The notes below the pieces were generated by a model. The model was given only the letters and a program-made list of their open reading frames with translations. It searched no databases and was not told the DNA's origin. Shown here one piece after another: positions 6,281 to 10,998 of a stretch of 10,998 bases of DNA. Source of the stretch: Deltaproteobacteria bacterium (GTDB lineage Bacteria > Desulfobacterota > Dissulfuribacteria > Dissulfuribacterales > UBA3076); assembly GCA_021159445.1 (NCBI GenBank), contig JAGGRV010000625.1:1-10998 (forward strand), given 5' to 3'. Both the position numbers and the translations under genes were made by a program. How positions within the stretch are numbered: position 1 is the first letter of the stretch; the number at the start of each line of letters is the position of its first letter.

Positions 6281-7110
6281 TGTACAAGTTCCTCCAGCAA
6301 GGACTCAAAGCTGCTGCGCAGGTCCGGCCGGCTTACAATAAGGGGCTCTCCTCTGGCGTAACCCTCAGCAATCCTGCGGTCGAATGGGATCTTCAGATGT
6401 ATAGGTATGTTTTCCTGTCTGCACCACGTCTCAACTGCTTCATTCCCCATGTCTGAGCGGTTAAGGATTACACCAAAGGATCGCTTAAGCTTTCTGAGCA
6501 TTCCCACTGCCAGCTTGAGGTCATAGAGGCCAAAGGGCGTGGGCTCGGTGACAAGCAATGTATAGTCTGCATCATTCACAGTGGCGATCACCGGGCATGA
6601 GGTGCCTGGCGGCGAGTCCAGAATAACCAGGCATTCGGATGAGGTTTCTGCCTCTGCCTTTACCGCCTTTATAAGAGGCGGGGACATGGCTTCACCTATC
6701 CTCAATTTGCCTTGCACAAAAAATATTCCGTTGGCATGGCCTTTCTCGACAAAACCGATCTCCCGTTCTGTTTCGGCCAGAGCATCCTCAGGGCAGATCA
6801 GAAAGCAGCCCCGGCAAGAGTGGCAGAGTTCCGGAAAGGTCATTATGATTTTGTTAAAGACCGTAATAGCATTGAATCTGCATATGTCACGGCACTTGCC
6901 GCAATATGTGCAATTGCTCTCAATTACAGATGGGACTGTGAGGGTGCATCGATTTTTCTGTTCGATCGAAGGGCGAAAAAAGATATGGGCATTTGGTTCC
7001 TCCACATCGCAGTCCAGGAGCTGAACAGGTCCCTTAGCTGCCAGAGCCAAACTCACTGAGACCGTGGTCTTGCCGGTCCCCCCCTTTCCACTTGCCACAG
7101 CAAGTTTCAT
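6277..7110 (-). CDS. MinD-superfamily P-loop ATPase with inserted 2x[4Fe-4S] ferredoxin domain (first of pair)
   Basis: This 277-residue paralogue of the next gene downstream has the same architecture. The deviant Walker A SGKGGTGKTT spans 7-16 (K9, K14), with LLDCDVEEPNAH at 31-42. The ferredoxin insert uses C67/C70/C73/C77 and C96/C99/C102/C106. ILDSPPGTSCPVIA (163-176) and LLVTEPTPFGLYDL (185-198) complete the ATPase core. The protein has no membrane segment and is expected in the cytosol. An AAGGAA ribosome binding site precedes the ATG by 6 nt. The gene leads the overlapping ATPase pair. The 152-bp gap upstream, toward the glycine-rich NifX gene, carries a TTAGC-type repeat and no clear promoter, so read-through from that gene is likely. 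The precise role is unknown; iron-sulfur cluster handling is inferred from domain content and neighbours. Confidence 0.9.
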   Translation of the reverse strand: MKLAVASGKGGTGKTTVSVSLALAAKGPVQLLDCDVEEPNAHIFFRPSIEQKNRCTLTVPSVIESNCTYCGKCRDICRFNAITVFNKIIMTFPELCHSCRGCFLICPEDALAETEREIGFVEKGHANGIFFVQGKLRIGEAMSPPLIKAVKAEAETSSECLVILDSPPGTSCPVIATVNDADYTLLVTEPTPFGLYDLKLAVGMLRKLKRSFGVILNRSDMGNEAVETWCRQENIPIHLKIPFDRRIAEGYARGEPLIVSRPDLRSSFESLLEELVQ

Positions 7111-7126
7111 AATAATTTCCTTTATA

Positions 7127-7243
7127 CTTAAATTGAGCTATTAGCCTTTAGCTGTTAGCTGTTAGCGATTAGTGGTTAATTTGTTGCTGTTTTCCAATTA
7201 GGTTACTAACACCTAACACCTAATCGCTCAAATTAGGTTATAC
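7127..7243. repeat. TTAGC-rich array with inverted partner
   Basis: A TTGAGCTATTAGC array with several TTAGC words spans about 7127-7179. An inverted partner lies at about 7209-7243; the clearest match is 7130-7144 against 7221-7235. The same array type, with the same TTGAGC-ATTAG core facing inward, surrounds the gap at 3676-3889. It fills almost the whole space between the first MinD-type gene and the glycine-rich NifX gene. Confidence 0.55.
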
Positions 7244-7262
7244 TTATCTGTCCTTAAGAGCC

Positions 7263-7841
7263 TTAATTTTTTGAGTTTTTGCCCATACCACTGCCCATTC
7301 CGCTACCTCCGCCCATTCCACCGCCTCCTCCTCCGCCCATTCCGCGGCCTCCGCCGGCTATTCCGCGGCCTCTGCCACCTCCGCCCATTCCACGTCCTCC
7401 GCCAGCTATTCCACGACCTCTGCAACCGCCGCCCATTCCACGACCGCCGCCTCCAACCGATGGACCAAAGTTTTTGCCTGAATTTGCCGCAGCGCTGGGA
7501 CCTTCGTCCGGTGATGTAATCGCCCCGTTCTTATACTGTTTTACAGCTTCCCCGACGGCTCCGCTTACGTTTGATATCATCTTGATTCCACTTGCCTGGA
7601 GGACTTCAAAGGCTTTTGGTCCTATTTGTCCAGTCAAGACCGCCTGAGCACCTGATCCGGCTACAAGAGTGGCGGCATTAATACCTGCTCCCTGGGCGGC
7701 ATTTTGAGCTGCCAAATTGTCGATAACATCGACTATGTTTCCTGATTCTGTGTCAACTATTATAAAATAGCCGGCCCTTCCAAACCTGGGGTCTATAGCA
7801 GAGTCCAGGTCTTTTCCTGTTGCACTAATCGCGATTTTCAT
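7263..7841 (-). CDS. NifX-type domain protein with glycine-rich repeat tail
   Basis: This is a 192-residue protein. Residues 1-110 form a NifX/NifB-like domain: MKIAISATGKDLDSAIDPRFGRAGYFIIVD, with DPRFGRA at the conserved ligand-region position, then GAQAVLTGQIGPKAFEVLQASGIK. A short Ala/Ser/Pro linker leads to a tail (about 130-187) that is nearly all Gly, Arg and Met. The tail is built of two 16-residue repeats, GGGRGMGGG-x-RGRGIA (131-146 and 147-162), plus a partial third. The single tail Cys is C140. AAGGAG lies 8 nt before the ATG. The domain probably binds a metal cluster. The tail is disordered and could act in binding or assembly (inference). It stands upstream of the MinD-type ATPase pair in the same direction and likely leads that transcript. 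Confidence 0.88.
   Translation of the reverse strand: MKIAISATGKDLDSAIDPRFGRAGYFIIVDTESGNIVDVIDNLAAQNAAQGAGINAATLVAGSGAQAVLTGQIGPKAFEVLQASGIKMISNVSGAVGEAVKQYKNGAITSPDEGPSAAANSGKNFGPSVGGGGRGMGGGCRGRGIAGGGRGMGGGGRGRGIAGGGRGMGGGGGGGMGGGSGMGSGMGKNSKN
7329..7451 (-). repeat. 48-bp tandem repeat encoding the Gly-rich tail
   Basis: Two full units (7404-7451 and 7356-7403) and a partial third (7329-7355) encode GGGRGMGGG-x-RGRGIA. The two full units differ at roughly 7 of 48 bases, mostly in third positions, so the repeat is old enough to have drifted while the peptide was kept. Confidence 0.7.
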
Positions 7842-7868
7842 ATGATTTTCTCCTTTTTATCTTTAGTA

Positions 7869-8030
7869 CCTTAGGAACGTACAATAAATAACTTGAACAA
7901 ATTAACGTCTTTTTTGCCGTCTTCTTCGTTGCTCGTCGATCACATAACCCGTTATGCTCGCTCCTCGCGCCTTGAATACAACAAAAAATCCTGTTAATTT
8001 TTGTTCAACTTATTTATCTCCCGTTCCTTA
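7869..8030. repeat. Long imperfect inverted repeat (MITE-like or structured RNA)
   Basis: An arm at 7869-7916 matches the inverse of 7982-8030 over about 50 bp with few mismatches and small indels. Shared words are TAAATAA-TTGAACAAA, TTAAC, GGAACG and CTTTTTTG. The 65-bp loop (7917-7981) is much richer in GC than the arms and includes CTTCTTCGTTGCTCG and GCTCGCTCCTCGCGCC. It starts 28 bp upstream of the glycine-rich NifX gene, so it lies in that gene's leader or promoter zone. No gene is seen inside. A fold-back mobile repeat is the likeliest reading. Confidence 0.6.
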
Positions 8031-8033
8031 GTA

Positions 8034-8356
8034 ATTATTTTCGTGTTTTTTCTGGCAGAAAATTCTGAAACACGATCAATTTTTTTATCTTCAAACCTGT
8101 TTGGTTTCGGCTTGTCCGAATTAGTTAATAATTCTCCCTACCTGCTGTGCGCATTTTTTATAAAATATAGATGTAACTTTCCTACGACTCAGCTCAGGGC
8201 CGTTCTTCTATATTACTTTTTCAGATTTTATTCAATGGAGACACAAGATTTGCGGGATTTTTTATATTTGTTTTTTACATTAGAGGAAAATATTCCCAAA
8301 AATTAGTTGCAAACCAGTCTCTGTAACAATTTCCAAAATATGTCTGGACTACTGTC
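8034..8356. other. AT-rich intergenic stretch, no recognised gene
   Basis: This is about 320 bp of AT-rich DNA. An open frame of 101 codons on the plus strand (8001-8306) begins with TTG inside the inverted repeat, has no ribosome binding site and is composed mainly of Phe, Leu and Ile, as expected of translated AT-rich DNA. I do not call it a gene. No terminator or RNA gene was recognised here. Confidence 0.5.
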
Positions 8357-8385
8357 TTGTCAATAGATTTTTTTGAGCGTATGAT
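8357..8385 (+). promoter_or_regulatory. Sigma70-type promoter for the siroheme reductase gene
   Basis: TTGTCA (5/6) is followed after 17 bp by TATGAT (5/6). The start would be near 8392, giving a leader of about 160 nt before the ATG at 8551. It is the best plus-strand promoter match I found upstream of this gene. Confidence 0.6.
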
Positions 8386-8395
8386 CTTTTCTAAT

Positions 8396-8427
8396 GGCAG
8401 TGATGTCAGATTTACTGCCGTGTTTTT
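8396..8427 (+). promoter_or_regulatory. Hairpin with T-rich tail just after the promoter (attenuator or operator)
   Basis: GGCAGT (8396-8401) pairs with ACTGCC (8414-8419) around a 12-nt loop. The sequence GTGTTTTTATTTTC follows. It begins within a few bases of the predicted transcript start, so it could be a weak early terminator/attenuator or, as DNA, an operator overlapping the start site. The 6-bp stem is short. Confidence 0.35.
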
Positions 8428-8465
8428 ATTTTCTTCTTGATAAAAATTCTATATACATAACACTC

Positions 8466-8491
8466 GAGGAGGGATTATGGAAAAGGTATAA
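8466..8491 (+). other. Four-codon ORF (MEKV) with strong ribosome binding site
   Basis: GAGGAGGG (8466-8473) is followed by ATG at 8477 and the ORF Met-Glu-Lys-Val-stop, ending at 8491. It lies in the leader of the siroheme reductase gene, 59 nt before that gene's ATG. It may be a minimal leader peptide, the remnant of a lost gene start, or chance. Confidence 0.3.
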
Positions 8492-8550
8492 GGTACAGGG
8501 GAACAGCATTTATTTTTTTGACAAAATTTATGAGTAGTTGAGGAAGAAAA

Positions 8551-9399
8551 ATGGACAAAAAAAGACCATATTTAACAAAAACAGATGGAAAATATGAAAT
8601 TAAGGTGCGTGTAAAGGCGGGCTTTCTGAGTCTAGAGCAGATTCAAGCGCTAAAGGATATTTCCAAGGACTATGGTGCAGGCGAGGTTCGTCTAACGGTG
8701 AGGCAAGAGGTCTTACTGTTTGATATAAAGGAGGAAGGTGTTGAAGATGCACTGAAAAGGCTTGAGGCAGTGGGTCTCAGGGGAGGGTCTGCAGGATTTA
8801 GGGTCAGGAATGTTACCTGTTGTGTAGGGGAGAGGTGTAAAAATTGTGCATGGGATCCAGTATCTTTGGCAAGGGAGCTGGACGAAAAATTTGGAGAGAT
8901 GGAGCTACCTGGTGCGGTTAAAATAGCTGTTTCGGGTTGCCCATTTCCATGCACCCGCCCGCAGTTTAATGACATAGGAATTATAGGAAGGGTGAAACCA
9001 TATGTGGATGGAGATAAATGCGATGGTTGTGGTGAGTGCATAGAAGTTTGTAAAATGAAGGCAATCACTCTCAATAAACAAAAAAAGGCAGTAGTAAGCG
9101 AAAAAAAATGTAAGATGTGTGGAAGGTGCATATTGAATTGCCCAATTTCTGCCATCAGTGCAGAGAAACAAGGTGTGACAATTATGATGGGGGGTTGTGG
9201 TTCTTGGCCGGCATTTTCAGGGGAAACACTGGCCAAAATGATTAAAGTGGAAGATGTAATACCATTGCTGGGAAGGATACTTGAGTACTATAAGAAAAAT
9301 GCCTTGCCTAAAGAAAAGAGGCTTAGGCCGTTTGTTAAAAGAATAGGTATGGAAAAATTAAGAGAAGAATTACTTAAGGGAATAGAAGTTTTAATGTAA
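8551..9399 (+). CDS. Small siroheme-[4Fe-4S] sulfite/nitrite reductase-like protein with ferredoxin domain
   Basis: This 282-residue single-chain protein belongs to the siroheme reductase superfamily. A ferredoxin-like half-domain (about 14-75) contains VRLTVRQ (46-52), the basic motif near siroheme. The siroheme-[4Fe-4S] ligands C90-x5-C96 and C130-x3-C134 are intact. An inserted ferredoxin domain adds two [4Fe-4S] clusters: C157/C160/C163/C167 and C187/C190/C193/C197. The layout resembles the AsrC subunit of anaerobic sulfite reductase and the dissimilatory-sulfite-reductase-like proteins of methanogens and other anaerobes. It is shorter than DsrA/DsrB and has no partner subunit nearby. Substrate (sulfite, nitrite or another) and electron donor cannot be read from sequence. 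GAGGAAG precedes the ATG by about 4 nt. The gene is AT-rich relative to the left part of the window; a 60-bp sample (9001-9060) is 38% GC. Confidence 0.88.
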   Translation: MDKKRPYLTKTDGKYEIKVRVKAGFLSLEQIQALKDISKDYGAGEVRLTVRQEVLLFDIKEEGVEDALKRLEAVGLRGGSAGFRVRNVTCCVGERCKNCAWDPVSLARELDEKFGEMELPGAVKIAVSGCPFPCTRPQFNDIGIIGRVKPYVDGDKCDGCGECIEVCKMKAITLNKQKKAVVSEKKCKMCGRCILNCPISAISAEKQGVTIMMGGCGSWPAFSGETLAKMIKVEDVIPLLGRILEYYKKNALPKEKRLRPFVKRIGMEKLREELLKGIEVLM

Positions 9400-9423
9400 A
9401 AATATTTGGCATACTTTATTTTG

Positions 9424-9528
9424 GATCATCGTTTCGGCCATCTTTTGTTGGTGAGCACAGCCCACCCTAAAATATTGGTAGGGTGGGCCATGAACGATAT
9501 TGGGCCGGCATCGGCCGGAACGATGATC
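9424..9528. repeat. Nested inverted repeat between convergent genes
   Basis: The outer arms GATCATCGTTTCGGCC (9424-9439) and GGCCGGAACGATGATC (9513-9528) pair at 15 of 16 positions. Inside, GCCCACCCT (9460-9468) pairs with AGGGTGGGC (9480-9488), and a small GGCCG/CGGCC hairpin lies near the right arm. The right arm overlaps the stop codon of the flavoprotein gene by two bases. It could act as a bidirectional transcription end, although no T tract follows the stem on either strand, or it could be a mobile intergenic repeat. Confidence 0.6.
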
Positions 9529-10885
9529 AAGACCTTTCTCTTATCTTTTTGACTACTACTTCCATTGCCATCAAAAAAGGAAATATTATCGGTGATCCTG
9601 TAAGGAGCGGCTGGGTCCCGATCTGGGCTGTAAGCGCAGAATAAACAGTCATCCTATTCTGGATAATAATGCTGATAAAATTGATAAGTTCGCCCGTGCA
9701 AGCCCCTCCGATAACCGAACCACCGAGCAACAAACCGGATTTGCGGTTGGCTATAATCTTTATAATCTGTTTTTCGGCCCCGGGCAATGTCCCCGGATGT
9801 TTGAAAATTCCTTCATAAGTCCCTGTTACTACATCAAATCCATCTTTTTTTGCCTGCTTTTCAGTTATGCCTGCTGCACCAAAAGCTACATCTCCTATGG
9901 CAGTACAAAATGTCGGGATCGTCCCATTAAATGTCCTCATAAAAGCTATATTATATAGATTCATGCCGGCAATTCTTGCTTCCACGCATGCTGTTGAAGC
10001 AAGCATAAGCCCTGTCTTTCTTCTCGTGAGAAAATCATATTTTGCAGCACAATCGCCCACGGCAAAAATATCAGTATTTTTTTCCGTGCGCATATATTCA
10101 TCCACCCTGATAAAACCCATATCATTGAGTTCCATGCCTGATTTTTCCGCAAAAGCTGTATTTGGTCTGTATCCGGTGGATAAGATCACGGCATCCACAT
10201 CGATCTTCTCGTCATTATTTAACAGGACTCCGCCAGCTTTTTTATCTCCCAAAATTTCCTTAACACCGCTTCCCGCCTTTATGTTGATCCCTCTGGATAT
10301 AAGAGTTTCCTCGGCCTGAATCGCAAGCTCATCATCAAAGGCAAGTAATAAAATATGAGGCAAAAGTTCAACTATAGTCACATTTTTGCCCAGTTTCCCA
10401 AGTTCGTCAGCGACCTCAACACCGATAAAACCGCCGCCTATGACAACAATGTTTTTACATCCCTCAAGTCTTTCCATAACACCATCCAGATACTCTTTAT
10501 CTTTTGGTATTAAAAAGACATTTTCAAGATCAGCCCCTTTCAGCCATCCAGGCACAGCAGGTGTTGAGCCTGTTGCTATAATAAGTTTTTCAAAGCTGAT
10601 TTCTTTACCGTTAATGGTTTTACAGGTCTTGTTTTCCTCATCAATTTTTTCAACTTCACCTATTTGAATTTTTACACCCGCATTTTCCAAAGGAGCATCA
10701 GGTATCACATTTTTATCACTTGATTTAAGCGTGCCGAATATATACGGAATTCCGCACGGGACAAGAACCTTTGGTTCCTTTCTTATCACCATAACTTCCT
10801 TGTCCGGATAAAAAGATTTTGCGGTCCTTGCAGCCACAATACCCGCTGCACTCCCTCCGATTACAAGCACATCTGTTTTTTCCAT
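9527..10885 (-). CDS. FAD-dependent pyridine nucleotide-disulfide oxidoreductase (NADH oxidase / CoA-disulfide reductase / sulfur reductase family)
   Basis: This 452-residue flavoprotein is of normal length for the NADH oxidase/CoA-disulfide reductase/NPSR group. The FAD-binding motif is at 9-16 (IGGSAAGI). The redox cysteine C44 sits in VPCGIPY, the position of the single active Cys in this family. IIATGSTPAVPG lies at 102-113. The NAD(P)H-binding motif GGGFIGVE is at 150-157, with E173 at the end of the next strand, which favours NADH over NADPH (inference). The FAD motif AVGDCA is at 275-280. The rest is the dimerisation domain; no rhodanese domain is fused. It reduces a disulfide, polysulfide or oxygen, and which one cannot be told. 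AAGGAGG stands 6 nt before the ATG. It faces the siroheme reductase gene across the 9424-9528 inverted repeat. A functional link in sulfur redox chemistry is plausible but unproven. Confidence 0.92.
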   Translation of the reverse strand: MEKTDVLVIGGSAAGIVAARTAKSFYPDKEVMVIRKEPKVLVPCGIPYIFGTLKSSDKNVIPDAPLENAGVKIQIGEVEKIDEENKTCKTINGKEISFEKLIIATGSTPAVPGWLKGADLENVFLIPKDKEYLDGVMERLEGCKNIVVIGGGFIGVEVADELGKLGKNVTIVELLPHILLLAFDDELAIQAEETLISRGINIKAGSGVKEILGDKKAGGVLLNNDEKIDVDAVILSTGYRPNTAFAEKSGMELNDMGFIRVDEYMRTEKNTDIFAVGDCAAKYDFLTRRKTGLMLASTACVEARIAGMNLYNIAFMRTFNGTIPTFCTAIGDVAFGAAGITEKQAKKDGFDVVTGTYEGIFKHPGTLPGAEKQIIKIIANRKSGLLLGGSVIGGACTGELINFISIIIQNRMTVYSALTAQIGTQPLLTGSPIIFPFLMAMEVVVKKIRERS

Positions 10886-10946
10886 TTTATCCTCCTTTCA
10901 GCTTGATCTAATTGACGAAATTCTTCTAACGATATCTTCTAAGGTA

Positions 10947-10974
10947 ATTATTCACTTTCCCCCCTGACAGCCAA
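10947..10974 (-). promoter_or_regulatory. Weak candidate promoter for the flavoprotein gene
   Basis: On the minus strand TTGGCT (4/6) and AATAAT (5/6) are 16 bp apart, about 60 bp before the ATG. The -10 overlaps GTAATTATTCAC, a 12-base match to the left end of the repeat element at 4-162. The rest of 10886-10998 holds only the ribosome binding site. Confidence 0.3.
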
Positions 10975-10998
10975 CAGCCTTTTTCAGGTTTCAAAGCA

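Noticed and set aside
7279..7647. Proline-rich open frame on the plus strand
   Set aside because: It is the antisense shadow of the glycine-rich repeat tail of the NifX-like gene; Pro codons are the complement of Gly codons.
3910..7841. Nitrogen fixation cluster
   Set aside because: NifX-like domains and NifH-like ATPase folds are present, but there are no nifHDK, nifEN or nifB genes. Both families are common outside nitrogen fixation.
8001..8306. Open frame of 101 codons on the plus strand
   Set aside because: It has a TTG start inside the inverted repeat, no ribosome binding site, and a Phe/Leu/Ile-rich composition expected from AT-rich non-coding DNA.
8670..9236. 188-codon antisense frame within the siroheme reductase gene
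   Set aside because: It is antisense to a gene with complete cofactor motifs, so it is a shadow frame.

Overview
The window looks like chromosomal DNA from an anaerobic, probably sulfur-metabolising bacterium, most likely of the Desulfobacterota (former Deltaproteobacteria) or a similar lineage. This placement is inference. It rests on three things: low-GC-to-medium-GC coding, several ferredoxin-type iron-sulfur proteins, and the combination of Mrp/MinD iron-sulfur ATPases with NifX-like proteins and a small siroheme reductase, which is typical of strict anaerobes. No rRNA, tRNA, CRISPR array, phage gene or transposase gene was seen.

Left part (1-3400), all genes on the minus strand. A 159-bp repeat element at the left edge runs into the end of ruvC (Holliday junction resolvase). 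ruvC sits 2 bp behind yebC, a common pairing. Upstream of yebC are a candidate promoter and a strong hairpin terminator that closes a dynamin-like membrane GTPase gene. A second copy of the 159-bp element lies upstream of that GTPase, flanked by an 8-bp direct repeat that looks like a target-site duplication.

Middle part (3400-7850), also minus strand. In transcription order (right to left) it holds a NifX-like protein with a glycine-rich repeat tail, two MinD-type ATPases each carrying an inserted 2x[4Fe-4S] ferredoxin domain (ATGA overlap), an Mrp/NBP35-type ATPase (TTG start, own promoter), a short NifX-like protein (ATGA overlap with mrp) and an FmdB-type zinc ribbon protein. This reads as an iron-sulfur or metal-cofactor assembly and handling module. 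Its target is unknown. Its intergenic gaps carry TTAGC-rich or AAATTT-rich arrays in inverted pairs.

Right part (7850-10998). A 160-bp imperfect inverted repeat lies directly upstream of the glycine-rich NifX gene. About 500 bp of AT-rich non-coding DNA follows, containing a good sigma70-like promoter, a hairpin and a four-codon ORF. These lead into a plus-strand gene for a small siroheme-[4Fe-4S] sulfite/nitrite-reductase-like protein with two extra clusters. Facing it, across a nested inverted repeat, is a minus-strand flavoprotein of the NADH oxidase / CoA-disulfide reductase / NAD(P)H-sulfur reductase family. The siroheme gene is visibly more AT-rich than the left part.

No clearly new defence or mobile system was found. 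The best candidates for new biology are the MITE-like 159-bp element with its 8-bp duplication, the iron-sulfur ATPase/NifX cluster of unknown target, and the structured leader and repeat around 7.87-8.55 kb.
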